Source: Firmicutes bacterium UBA5774 (GTDB taxonomy: Bacteria > Bacillota > Clostridia > Peptostreptococcales > Anaerovoracaceae). Taken from it: a stretch of DNA of 46,214 bases. Position 1 is the stretch's first letter. Every line of letters starts with the position of its first letter. The stretch is from positions 1 to 46,214 of the forward strand of contig DIEM01000047.1 in NCBI GenBank assembly GCA_002418625.1. The letters are read 5' to 3'. Made by a program: the position numbers and the translations under genes. The notes under the pieces are model-generated. The model searched no databases, was not told the DNA's origin, and saw only the letters and a program-made list of their open reading frames with translations. Of the stretch, positions 14,798 through 23,463 are shown in pieces.

Positions 14798-15805
14798 TTG
14801 AGCGTAAGAAAAAAAGCAGAAACAGGGTATGCGATGGCGCAGGACGCAGCGGCACAGACCAATGACGGAATATTGGTCAGTATCATCTGCACGGCATTCA
14901 ATCATGAGCGTTATATATCGGACGCCCTGGACGGTTTTCTGATGCAGAAGACGGATTTTTCTTACGAGATACTTGTCCATGACGACGCATCGACCGATGG
15001 CACGGCGGGGATCATCAGGGAGTATGAAAGGAAGCATCCGGAGCTGATCAAGCCGATCTGCCAGACTCAAAATCAGTACAAATTGGGAAATCTCGGATCG
15101 GTCATAATAAGGAAGCGGGCGCTTGGCAAATATATAGCTGTTTGCGAAGGAGACGATTTTTGGATCGACCCCCATAAGCTGCAGAAGCAGGTGGATTATA
15201 TGGAGCGGCATCCGGAATGCAGTCTGTGTGTGCATGCTGCATACAAGGTTCTGCCCGACAAGAAGAAACTGAGGTCCAGAGTGCGCCCGAACCGAGGAGA
15301 CAAGGTATTCACAGCCGAAGAAGTGATTGAAGGCGGCGGCGGACTCTTTGCCACGAACACCATGCTTTATCGTTCGGAGTATGACGAAGTTCGGCCGGAT
15401 TTTTTCAAGATCGCTCCCGTTGGGGATTACCCTATGACGATCCATCTGGCAAACAAGGGCACAGTCTATTACATGGACGAGTTCATGTCGGCATATAGGG
15501 TGAGTGTTAAAGGATCCTGGACCGATCGTATTTTTTCGGATGAGGAAAAAGTGATCATTCATTTCGGAAGGATCGCCGCGATGCTCGACGCGATAGACCT
15601 GACAACGAATTACAAGTATAAGGACGCCATAGCAAATGCAAAAAAGCACAATGAATTTCGCATCAAATTGATGCAGGGCAAATTCAGGGAGCTTAAGAGC
15701 CCCGAATTCAGGGATTTCTATGAAGCCTTGAAAAGGAAAGAAAAGTTTAAAATATTTGTCAAGCAGCATCTCCCGTATTTTATCGGACTGATAAGAAACC
15801 AATGA
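14798..15805 (+). CDS. Family 2 glycosyltransferase
   Basis: A 335-residue GT-A fold glycosyltransferase. The first strand ILVSIICTAFNHERYI and DALDGFLMQKT are typical of family 2; VHDDASTDGT (near residue 65) holds the DDxSTD nucleotide-sugar motif, and CEGDDFWIDPHKLQKQVDY (near 115) holds the DxD-like metal site and a WIDPxKLxxQ signature. No membrane segment, so it acts at the inner face of the membrane. Start is TTG 14798, with GGAGG at 14784-14788; ATG 14834 is a weaker alternative. The acceptor and donor sugar cannot be told. It lies just upstream of the flippase gene. Confidence 0.88.
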   Translation: MSVRKKAETGYAMAQDAAAQTNDGILVSIICTAFNHERYISDALDGFLMQKTDFSYEILVHDDASTDGTAGIIREYERKHPELIKPICQTQNQYKLGNLGSVIIRKRALGKYIAVCEGDDFWIDPHKLQKQVDYMERHPECSLCVHAAYKVLPDKKKLRSRVRPNRGDKVFTAEEVIEGGGGLFATNTMLYRSEYDEVRPDFFKIAPVGDYPMTIHLANKGTVYYMDEFMSAYRVSVKGSWTDRIFSDEEKVIIHFGRIAAMLDAIDLTTNYKYKDAIANAKKHNEFRIKLMQGKFRELKSPEFRDFYEALKRKEKFKIFVKQHLPYFIGLIRNQ

Positions 15806-15817
15806 GGAAGCTGATTC

Positions 15818-17281
15818 ATGAAAAATGAAATGACAAGACCTGTAATTCTATCAAATCTCTTGTGGAAGCTGATGGAGCGAGCCGGAACACAAGGGATCCA
15901 ATTGGTTGTCCAAATCGTGCTTGCACGGCTTCTTCTGCCTGAAGAGTATGGGATCATCGCTATCATAGACGTTTTTATAACCATATCCGTTATTTTTGTG
16001 CAGAGTGGTCTGAATACTGCGCTGATCCAAAAGAAAGACGCGGACGAGACGGATTTCTCGTCGGTATTCTTCCTGAGCCTTTTAATTGCGGGACTTTTCT
16101 ATCTGCTGCTTTTCATATCAGCACCGCCGATCGCTGACTTTTTCAGCGAGCCGCGTCTTGTACCGGTCCTTCGTGTATTGTCTCTGACATTGTTCTTCGG
16201 TGCGTTTAATTCCATTCAAAATGCTGTTATAGCCAGAAACATGAAATTCAAAAAACTGTTTTTCAGCAGCATCGGAGCGATAGCGGTATCGGGAGCGGTC
16301 GGCATAGGCATGGCGTACGCCGGATATGGCGTCTGGGCACTCGTTGGACAGATGATCACGAATCAGGCAGCGGTCACCGTCATTCTGTGGTTTACCGTAA
16401 AATGGCGGCCCAAAATGATTTTTTCAATGCCGCAGGTGAAGAAATTATTCTCATTTGGATGGAAGCTCATGCTGTCGTCATTGATTCTGACGCTCTATCA
16501 CAATCTGCGCAGCGTCGTCATCGGGAAACTCTATAATCCCGCCATGCTCGGATATTATGACTTAGGGTACAGGATTCCGGCGCTGATCATCATAAATATC
16601 AACGGATCCATCGTTTCGGTCATGCTGCCGGCCTTGTCGTCCTTTCAGGATGACAGGGAAAGAGTAAAAAGCATGGTGCGGCGCGCGATCGTAACAAGCT
16701 CCTTTGTCATATTTCCGATGATGGTGGGTCTTGCGGTCGTCGCGGAGCCATTGGTCGCAACGCTGCTCACTGAAAAATGGCTGCCAGCGGTCCCGTTCAT
16801 ACAGTTCGCCTGCGTCGCTTACGCTTTTTGGCCTATGCAGACAGCAAATCTTCAGGCGATCAACGCGCTTGGACGCAGTGATATATTCCTGAAGCTTGAA
16901 GTGATCAAGCTGATTTTGGGACTTTCGATACTTTTCCTGGCTGTTCCGTATGGCGTATATGCCATTGCGGCCGGAGGCGCCTTGAGCGGTTTGATATCGA
17001 CCTATATCAATTCGTTCCCGAATAAAAAACTGCTGGACTACAGCTATGCGCGGCAGTTGAAGGACATCCTGCCGTCATTCCTGATGTCCCTGGCTATGGG
17101 CATTATTGTCTATAGCGTTGGATTTCTGGGATTGGATACACTTCCGACTTTGATCGTCCAGATTCTTTCGGGAATTTTTTCCTATACCGCCATGGCCTGG
17201 TTCTTAAAGGTGGAATGCTTGACATATTTGCTTGAAACAGTGAAAGAAATTATGAAAAGCAGGAAGGAGGCAGGGCGATGA
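15818..17281 (+). CDS. Wzx-type glycan-lipid flippase (MOP superfamily)
   Basis: A 487-residue polytopic membrane protein with 12 to 14 hydrophobic segments, of the Wzx/WzxC branch of MATE-like exporters. The N-terminus (NLLWKLMERAGTQGIQLVVQ, then LARLLLPEEYGIIAII) is characteristic of the WzxC-like group. It should flip undecaprenyl-linked repeat units from the inner to the outer face of the membrane before polymerisation. It is the only flippase gene in the window. The stop overlaps the start of the next aminotransferase gene by 4 bases (ATGA), so the two are coupled. Confidence 0.92.
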   Translation: MKNEMTRPVILSNLLWKLMERAGTQGIQLVVQIVLARLLLPEEYGIIAIIDVFITISVIFVQSGLNTALIQKKDADETDFSSVFFLSLLIAGLFYLLLFISAPPIADFFSEPRLVPVLRVLSLTLFFGAFNSIQNAVIARNMKFKKLFFSSIGAIAVSGAVGIGMAYAGYGVWALVGQMITNQAAVTVILWFTVKWRPKMIFSMPQVKKLFSFGWKLMLSSLILTLYHNLRSVVIGKLYNPAMLGYYDLGYRIPALIIININGSIVSVMLPALSSFQDDRERVKSMVRRAIVTSSFVIFPMMVGLAVVAEPLVATLLTEKWLPAVPFIQFACVAYAFWPMQTANLQAINALGRSDIFLKLEVIKLILGLSILFLAVPYGVYAIAAGGALSGLISTYINSFPNKKLLDYSYARQLKDILPSFLMSLAMGIIVYSVGFLGLDTLPTLIVQILSGIFSYTAMAWFLKVECLTYLLETVKEIMKSRKEAGR

Positions 17282-18381
17282 GCAGGCGAATAAGGGTCAC
17301 ACAATCCTCCATGCCGGAATACGAGGAGTATATTGAAGAAATCAGGGATCTATGGGAGAGCCGCCAGCTGACCAATATGGGCTCAAAGCATCAAAAGCTT
17401 GAGCTGCTGCTGGCCCGCTATTTGGATACGCCGCATGTTTCCTTATTTGCAAACGGACATCTGGCGCTCGAATCGGCTATCGAGGCATTTGATCTTTCGG
17501 GTGAAGTGATCACAACGCCGTTTACCTTCCCATCCACCGTCCACGCCATCGTCCGGCGTGGATTGACACCGGTTTTTTGCGATATCGATCCGGATGATCT
17601 CACGATCGATGTGGAAAAGCTGGAGTCTCTGATTACTGAAAGTACATGCGCCATCATACCGGTCCATGTTTACGGAAACATGTGCGATGTTCTGGAAATT
17701 GACAGGATCGCAAAGCTATACGGGCTCAAGGTCATTTACGACGCCGCTCATGCGTTTGGCGTCAAGCTGAATGGGATCAGTGCCGCCAATTTCGGCAACG
17801 CCTCCGTTTTCAGCTTTCATGCCACCAAAGTCTTCAATACTGTCGAGGGTGGCGCCGTCACTTTTCGGGACAGTCAATTGACGGATAAACTTTATGGCTT
17901 GAAGAATTTTGGCATCATGGGACCCGATTCCGTGAAATATGTCGGTGGAAACGCCAAGATGAACGAGCTTCAGGCAGCGATGGGCATATGCAATCTACGC
18001 CATATAGAGGGTCAGATCGATAACCGCAGGAGAGTCGTTTTAAAATATCGGGAGTATCTCGATCATCGGGCCGGCATTGGGATCAACCGGGAGCAGAAGG
18101 GTGTAGAATCAAATTTCGCCTATTTCCCTGTTGTCTTTGACGAGAAGCTTTTCGGCCATACCAGGGATCAGGTGTATGAGCGGCTTAATGAAAACAACAT
18201 CGGCGCCAGAAAATATTTCTATCCGCCTGTGACGGAATACGAATGCTACAGGGATCGGTTCCGATCAGTTTATACGCCTGTCGCTGAATATATATCGGAT
18301 AGGGTCTTGTGCCTGCCGGTCTATGCAGAGCTTGAGGATCATGATATTGAAAGGATCTGCAGGATCATTGCTGAAATGTGA
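17278..18381 (+). CDS. DegT/DnrJ/EryC1 sugar aminotransferase, copy 1
   Basis: A 367-residue PLP enzyme that transfers an amino group from glutamate to a keto-sugar nucleotide. Lys184 in FSFHATKVFNTVEGG is the PLP-binding residue and Asp155 in IYDAAHAFG contacts the PLP ring nitrogen. Full family length. It overlaps the flippase gene by 4 bases and precedes rmlB, whose product, dTDP-4-keto-6-deoxyglucose, is its likely substrate, directly (4-amination) or after a 3,4-ketoisomerase (3-amination); no such isomerase is seen in the window. The N-terminus (SSMPEYEEYIEEIRDLW) closely matches that of the second copy at 19419, so the two arose by duplication. Confidence 0.9.
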   Translation: MSRRIRVTQSSMPEYEEYIEEIRDLWESRQLTNMGSKHQKLELLLARYLDTPHVSLFANGHLALESAIEAFDLSGEVITTPFTFPSTVHAIVRRGLTPVFCDIDPDDLTIDVEKLESLITESTCAIIPVHVYGNMCDVLEIDRIAKLYGLKVIYDAAHAFGVKLNGISAANFGNASVFSFHATKVFNTVEGGAVTFRDSQLTDKLYGLKNFGIMGPDSVKYVGGNAKMNELQAAMGICNLRHIEGQIDNRRRVVLKYREYLDHRAGIGINREQKGVESNFAYFPVVFDEKLFGHTRDQVYERLNENNIGARKYFYPPVTEYECYRDRFRSVYTPVAEYISDRVLCLPVYAELEDHDIERICRIIAEM

Positions 18382-18415
18382 TGTGAGAGCCGATCACGGG
18401 GAAGGGGGAGCAATA

Positions 18416-19429
18416 ATGAAACAACTTGTTACCGGCGGAGCCGGCTTCATCGGCGGAAACTACATTTATTACATGCAGGAAACACAGCCGGGATGCGAGC
18501 TTGTCTGCCTTGACGCATTGACTTACGCGGGCAATCTTCATACGCTGAAGGGCGCCATGAAAAAGCCGGGCTTCAAGTTTGTGAAGGGGGATATCACAGA
18601 CCGGGAGCTTGTTTTTCAACTTTTTGAAAAAGAAAAGCCCGATGTGGTTGTCAATTTTGCGGCGGAAAGCCATGTGGACAGATCTATAACGGATCCGTCC
18701 GTTTTCCTGAGGACAAACATCCTCGGAACCCAGGTTCTCATGGATGCGTGCCGGCACTACGGGACAGTCCGCTTTCACCAGGTATCCACCGATGAAGTGT
18801 ACGGCGAGCTGCCCATTGACAGGCGGGATCTGTTTTTTACCGAAGAGACGCCGATCCATGCATCGTCGCCGTATTCCGCATCCAAAGCGGGAGCGGATCT
18901 TCTGGTCCAGGCTTATTGCAGGACCTTCGGCCTTCCCGCCACCATTTCGAGATGCTCAAACAACTATGGACCCTATCAGTTTCCGGAGAAGCTGATCCCG
19001 CTGATGATTGCAAACGCTCTGGCCGACAAGGAGCTGCCTGTCTACGGGAAGGGAGAAAATGTCCGGGACTGGCTGTATGTCATGGACCACTGCGCCGCAA
19101 TCGACAAAATCGTCCGTCTGGGAAGGGTTGGAGAAATATATAATGTCGGCGGGCATAACGAGAAAACAAACATGGAGGTCGTCAGGATCATTCTCAGGGA
19201 GCTTGGAAAACCGGAAGAACTCATCAGATTTGTGACGGACAGGCCGGGCCATGATTTGAGGTATGCCATAGATCCGCGAAAAATTAAAGACGAACTGGAT
19301 TGGCAGCCATCGGTTTACTTTGAGGAAGGCATCAGGCTGACTGTCAAATGGTATCTTGAGCACAAGGCTTGGTGGGAAATGATCATTAACGGCGACTACA
19401 GGGAAAAGGAGGATCGGCATGATGAATAA
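18416..19429 (+). CDS. rmlB: dTDP-glucose 4,6-dehydratase
   Basis: A 337-residue short-chain dehydrogenase/reductase-type enzyme that converts dTDP-glucose to dTDP-4-keto-6-deoxyglucose with bound NAD. The nucleotide motif TGGAGFIGGNY is near the N-terminus. VSTDEVYGEL (near residue 120) carries the catalytic Thr-Asp-Glu set, YSASKAG (near 160) the Tyr and Lys, and SNNYGPYQFPEKLIPLMI (near 180) is the RmlB signature. ATG 18416 is chosen because GAAGGGGGAG lies at 18401-18410; earlier in-frame starts fall inside the preceding gene. It is flanked on both sides by DegT aminotransferases; the second starts 11 bases before its stop. Confidence 0.96.
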   Translation: MKQLVTGGAGFIGGNYIYYMQETQPGCELVCLDALTYAGNLHTLKGAMKKPGFKFVKGDITDRELVFQLFEKEKPDVVVNFAAESHVDRSITDPSVFLRTNILGTQVLMDACRHYGTVRFHQVSTDEVYGELPIDRRDLFFTEETPIHASSPYSASKAGADLLVQAYCRTFGLPATISRCSNNYGPYQFPEKLIPLMIANALADKELPVYGKGENVRDWLYVMDHCAAIDKIVRLGRVGEIYNVGGHNEKTNMEVVRIILRELGKPEELIRFVTDRPGHDLRYAIDPRKIKDELDWQPSVYFEEGIRLTVKWYLEHKAWWEMIINGDYREKEDRHDE

Positions 19430-20534
19430 AAGGATAGCATTGATACATTCGTCGATGCCTCCGCTCGAAGAATATATCGAAGAGATACGGCCTTTATGGG
19501 ATACGCTCATGCTCACCAACAACGGAGGCATTCATAAAGAACTGGAAATCAAGCTGGGCCAATATCTGGGGGTGGATAACCTGAATCTTTTCGCCAACGG
19601 TCATACGGCCCTGCAACTTGCGATCGAGGCACTCGAATTGGAAGGGGAAGTTATCACGAGCCCGTTCACGTTCGGTTCGACGACCCACGCGATTGTACGA
19701 AACGGCCTGACGCCTGTCTTTTGTGACATCAAATCCAATGATTGCAATATCGACGCTGATAAAATAGAAGCGCTGATCACAGAAAAAACATCTGCGATCC
19801 TGCCTGTCCATATATACGGCAACGCTTGCGACACGGAAAAAATCGATGCGATTGCCCGTAAGCACGGGTTGAAGGTCATCTATGACGCCGCCCAGGCTTT
19901 CGGCGTCAGTATCAACGGAAGGGGTATCGGATCCTTCGGAGACATATCGGTGTTCAGCTTCAATGCGACCAAATCCTTCCATACGATCGAAGGAGGTGCG
20001 GCTGCATGCCGTGATGCCGCAATCAAAGAAAAACTGACAAAGCTGGCGAATTACGGGAAAAATCTTGCGGTCGAGTATGGGATGGAGCTTGCGGGTATCA
20101 ATGGCAAAATGAACGAGTTCCAGGCAGCGATGGGTATGTGCTGTTTAAGATATATCGACGGAGAACTGGATAAGAGAAAAACTGCGGACAGCCAGTACAG
20201 ACGCAGGCTGGAAAATGTGGAGGGTATCAGGCTGATCCCGGACAAGGATTGCGACACACGCAATTGCACTTATTTTCCGATCCTCGTGGATGAAGAAAGA
20301 TATGGGCGCACCCGGGATGAACTCGCTGGAAAATTGCTTGAACAGAATATCACGTCAAAGAAATACTTTACGCCGCTGACGCCTGATTTCATTTGTTATG
20401 GCGGGCAGTTCGGAGATCCGGATTTGCCGGTGGCCAGATATATGGCAGACCGTGTTCTTGCGCTGCCGATGCATGCGTATTTGTCTCACGAAGATATCGA
20501 CAGGGTGTGCGGCGTCATAGAGTCGAGGGAGTGA
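19419..20534 (+). CDS. DegT/DnrJ/EryC1 sugar aminotransferase, copy 2
   Basis: A 371-residue PLP sugar aminotransferase. Lys185 in FSFNATKSFHTIEGG binds PLP, and Asp156 in IYDAAQAFG pairs with the pyridine nitrogen (Gln follows the AA where copy 1 has His). It is a clear paralogue of the copy at 17278 but well diverged, so the two probably act on different keto-sugars, or on different carbons of the same one. GGAGG lies about 6 bases before the first of two ATGs in a row (19419 and 19422). It overlaps rmlB by 11 bases and is followed after 4 bases by a FemAB-like gene. Confidence 0.9.
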   Translation: MMNKRIALIHSSMPPLEEYIEEIRPLWDTLMLTNNGGIHKELEIKLGQYLGVDNLNLFANGHTALQLAIEALELEGEVITSPFTFGSTTHAIVRNGLTPVFCDIKSNDCNIDADKIEALITEKTSAILPVHIYGNACDTEKIDAIARKHGLKVIYDAAQAFGVSINGRGIGSFGDISVFSFNATKSFHTIEGGAAACRDAAIKEKLTKLANYGKNLAVEYGMELAGINGKMNEFQAAMGMCCLRYIDGELDKRKTADSQYRRRLENVEGIRLIPDKDCDTRNCTYFPILVDEERYGRTRDELAGKLLEQNITSKKYFTPLTPDFICYGGQFGDPDLPVARYMADRVLALPMHAYLSHEDIDRVCGVIESRE

Positions 20535-20538
20535 CGAT

Positions 20539-21504
20539 ATGAAAGTTCCGGATATTTATTTTGAGGAATATTGGGGGATGCTGAATGCCGCGAATGATGG
20601 CGGCACCTATCATTCGTATTTATATGAGGATGAAAACGGCCGCATATTGCATCGCTTTATCAAACGGCCGACGAATATCCTGCCTGACACTTACGACATC
20701 TTGTCGCCGACCGGGTTCAGCGGTCCTGTCATCCTGGACTGCAGCGAAAAAGGGAAGGCGGCTCTGGTGCGGAATTTTGACCGGAATTTCCAGAAATATT
20801 GCGAGGAAAACAGTATAGCCGCCGAATACATCCGGTTTTCACCGTGGATCGGGAATCATGAAGATTTCCGGGATGTGTATGAGCTGAAGCATCATGGCTA
20901 CACGACAGGCATTGACCTGACGACGGATTTTTTCCATACGGAATTCAGCAAGGAGCGCCGCAGAAGGATCAACAGGGCAGAGGAAAGCGGCGTGCGTGTA
21001 CAATTCGACTTTGAAGGCGATACCCTGGATGAGTTTTACCGTCTTTACAACCTGATGTACGACAAGAATGACACGGAGGATCCCGAGCATAAGTCCATGC
21101 TCAGCAGGCGATATATGTCCGACGCTTTTCGCATGTGCAAAGGCCATATATTCATCGCCAGCGCCGCCGTTGGGATGACAGCGGTCTCGTCGACCGTCTA
21201 TATTCATTCCGATCGGTTTTTGCACAGTTATCTGACGGGCAATGATCCGGCATTCTACCAATTCAATGCCAATAGCGTGGTGATATTGAAGGCCTGTGAA
21301 TGGGGAAGGGACAACGGCAAGATCGCGCTGCACCAAGGAGGAGCACGAAATGAGGGCATTTTCAGCTTCAAGAAGCAATTCGCCAGGAACGGCGTCTATG
21401 ATTTCCATGTCGGGCACAAAATCCGTTTGAATGAATTGTATGACAGGCTGATCGCCCTTAAAGGCAAGGCTAATGACCGGTATTTTCCGGCATACAGGGA
21501 GTAG
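20539..21504 (+). CDS. FemAB/GNAT-like acyl- or aminoacyl-transferase, copy 1
   Basis: A 321-residue soluble protein with the two-lobed GNAT layout of FemAB-like transferases. The RRRINRAEESGVRVQ segment (about residues 146-160) fits the basic helix before the second lobe. YLTGNDPAFYQFNANSVVI, then ACEWGRDNGKIALHQGGA (about 233-270) fit the FemAB region that ends in a GGG-like turn, here QGGA. FemAB enzymes add amino acids from aminoacyl-tRNA to an amine; related acetyltransferases acylate sugars. It lies directly behind two amino-sugar aminotransferases and beside an ATP-grasp gene, so the target is plausibly the amino group of a sugar. A paralogue lies at 22490. Substrate is inferred. Confidence 0.75.
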   Translation: MKVPDIYFEEYWGMLNAANDGGTYHSYLYEDENGRILHRFIKRPTNILPDTYDILSPTGFSGPVILDCSEKGKAALVRNFDRNFQKYCEENSIAAEYIRFSPWIGNHEDFRDVYELKHHGYTTGIDLTTDFFHTEFSKERRRRINRAEESGVRVQFDFEGDTLDEFYRLYNLMYDKNDTEDPEHKSMLSRRYMSDAFRMCKGHIFIASAAVGMTAVSSTVYIHSDRFLHSYLTGNDPAFYQFNANSVVILKACEWGRDNGKIALHQGGARNEGIFSFKKQFARNGVYDFHVGHKIRLNELYDRLIALKGKANDRYFPAYRE

Positions 21505-21515
21505 GAGGGAATACT

Positions 21516-22475
21516 TTGGCAAGGATACTCTTGACGGCGATAGGATCTTTTTCAGCGGATATCGTCATAAAAGAATTAAAGGCGAAGGGGCATCATGTCA
21601 TTGGTGCCGATATGTATCCCGGGCCCTGGATCGCCGATGCCTGTAATGTGGACAGGTTCTACCGGGCCCCGCCCGCAGTGGAGGGGGACCTTTTTATCGG
21701 TTTCATCTCTGATGTCTGTCATGATGAACAAATCGATTATGTTATCCCTCTGACCGATCCGGAGGTGGACTTGCTTTGCTGCCTGAAAGAGTCGTTTTTG
21801 GCCAGCGGCACAGTATTATGCGTTCCCGATGAAAATACAGTCCGATTATGCAGGAATAAGTACCGGCTTCCGATCTTTTTAAATGAAGCGGGCATTGAAA
21901 ACATTATTCCGACAACGCTCTTGGCCGATGATGCGGATGTCGAATTTCCGATGATCATCAAACCGGTATCCGGCAGAAGCAGTCAGGGATGCCACAGAGT
22001 AGCTGACGAAATCAAATTGGAATACCTGAAAAACACTTTGAATGGAAGCGATTATGTCCGGCAGCCATTATTGAAAGGCAATATCGTCACAGTGGATGTG
22101 GTCCGGGACAGCCTGACGGGGGAGACGGTCTGCATTCCGCGAAGAGAACTGCTCCGGAATCCGAAAGGAGCCGGAACCACTGTGGAAATCTTTGAAGAAC
22201 CTGAGCTGGAGCGCATAAGCGCCTTGATCGCAGAAAAGGTCGGAATAAACGGCACTGCTAATTTTGAATTTATTGAAACGGCCGGAGGGGAATTTTATTT
22301 TTTGGAAATCAATCCCAGGTTTTCCGCCGGAGTGGCATTCACACAAATGGCTGGATACGACATGGTGTCGAACCATTTGAACTGCTTCATGGGAAGACCG
22401 ATCGACAGAAAACTTTCGATCGAAAAGATGATCATCGCGAGGAAATACCAGGAGTACGTGACGATGCGTTTATAG
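21516..22475 (+). CDS. ATP-grasp ligase of the amino-sugar sub-cluster
   Basis: A 319-residue ATP-grasp protein of the carbamoyl-phosphate-synthase/PylC-like branch. A Rossmann-like N-terminal lobe (about 1-95) starts ILLTAIGSFSADIV. NKYRLPIFLNEAGI (near 110) begins the ATP-grasp part, FPMIIKPVSGRSSQGCH (about 147-163) is the P-loop-like nucleotide site, and FYFLEINPRFSAG (about 265-277) carries the metal-binding Glu and Asn. The start is TTG 21516 with GGAGGG upstream. The enzyme should activate a carboxylate as acyl-phosphate and pass it to an amine. It sits between two FemAB-like paralogues, with gaps of 11 and 14 bases, which ties its job to theirs. Confidence 0.82.
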   Translation: MARILLTAIGSFSADIVIKELKAKGHHVIGADMYPGPWIADACNVDRFYRAPPAVEGDLFIGFISDVCHDEQIDYVIPLTDPEVDLLCCLKESFLASGTVLCVPDENTVRLCRNKYRLPIFLNEAGIENIIPTTLLADDADVEFPMIIKPVSGRSSQGCHRVADEIKLEYLKNTLNGSDYVRQPLLKGNIVTVDVVRDSLTGETVCIPRRELLRNPKGAGTTVEIFEEPELERISALIAEKVGINGTANFEFIETAGGEFYFLEINPRFSAGVAFTQMAGYDMVSNHLNCFMGRPIDRKLSIEKMIIARKYQEYVTMRL

Positions 22476-22489
22476 TGGGGGGAAGATGA

Positions 22490-23440
22490 ATGAAAATACC
22501 GGATATTTTCTTTGAGGAATCCTGGTGCCGGATGCATGCGGATTATATGGGCGGGACCTATCATTCCTATGAATACGAGGATGATCACGGCATTGTGCTG
22601 AGCCGTTTTATCAAACGCCCGACGGGCATCCTTCCGGACACCTATGATATCGTATCCCCCTGGCGTTACTGCGGGCCGATTGTTATTCAATGCGGGAAAG
22701 AGAGAGCGGAGCTGATTCGAAGCTTCGACAGGGATTTTCACAATTACTGCGTCGCGAATAATATCGCGGCTGAATTTGCCCGATTTTCGCCGTGGCTGAA
22801 AAACCATGAAGATTTCAGAGAGCTCTATGAGATGAAGAAATTCACTGGTACGATTGGGATCGATTTGAGCGGGGATTTTTTCAATTTGGAATTCTCGGCG
22901 AAGCGGCGGGGAAACGTGAGGAATGCTGAAAAGAAAGGCGTCCGGACAGAAATTGATTTCAAATGCACTACAGTTGACGAATTCTACCGATTATACAGTC
23001 TGATGGTAAAAAAAAACAAGCTCGACGCAGCTTCGACCTATAGCAGAAAATATGTTCAGGATTTGGTCGATTATTGCATGGGCAACGTATTTATCATCAA
23101 CGGATATGTAGGAGACGAGACGGCGTCTTCCGGCATATTTGTTTATTCGGACGACTATGTGCATTATCATTTGTGCGGCAATGACCCCAAATTTTTTGGA
23201 CTCGACGTGAATGCCCTGATCACATATAAGGCCGCCGAATGGGGCAAGGACAACGGCAAGAGGCTTCTGGACATCGGCAGCGGCGCCACGGACAGCTTGT
23301 TCAAATACAAGAAATTATTCACGCAGGAAGGATTCTATGATTTCTATGTCGGGTCCAGGGTCCACTCAAATGAGCTTTACGAGGAATTGCTGAGATTGAA
23401 GGGGAGTGTCAATGACGCCTATTTCCCCTGCTACAGATAG
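22490..23440 (+). CDS. FemAB/GNAT-like acyl- or aminoacyl-transferase, copy 2
   Basis: A 316-residue paralogue of the protein at 20539. The N-termini align throughout (KIPDIFFEESWCRMHADYMG against KVPDIYFEEYWGMLNAANDG), as do KRRGNVRNAEKKGVR (about 140-154), CGNDPKFFGLDVNAL, AAEWGKDNGKRLLDIGSGA and the C-terminal AYFPCYR. The GG-type turn reads DIGSGA here and HQGGA in copy 1, which may mean different acceptors or donors. It has no membrane segment. GGGGGAAG precedes the ATG. FemAB-like enzymes often occur in pairs that add successive residues. What it adds, and to what, is not shown by sequence. Confidence 0.75.
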   Translation: MKIPDIFFEESWCRMHADYMGGTYHSYEYEDDHGIVLSRFIKRPTGILPDTYDIVSPWRYCGPIVIQCGKERAELIRSFDRDFHNYCVANNIAAEFARFSPWLKNHEDFRELYEMKKFTGTIGIDLSGDFFNLEFSAKRRGNVRNAEKKGVRTEIDFKCTTVDEFYRLYSLMVKKNKLDAASTYSRKYVQDLVDYCMGNVFIINGYVGDETASSGIFVYSDDYVHYHLCGNDPKFFGLDVNALITYKAAEWGKDNGKRLLDIGSGATDSLFKYKKLFTQEGFYDFYVGSRVHSNELYEELLRLKGSVNDAYFPCYR

Positions 23441-23463
23441 ATCAAGAAGGAGCGCTTGAAGTC

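Noticed and set aside
14654..15802. A 382-codon minus-strand open frame opposite the family 2 glycosyltransferase
   Set aside because: Antisense shadow of a gene with clear glycosyltransferase motifs; no start signal or family pattern.
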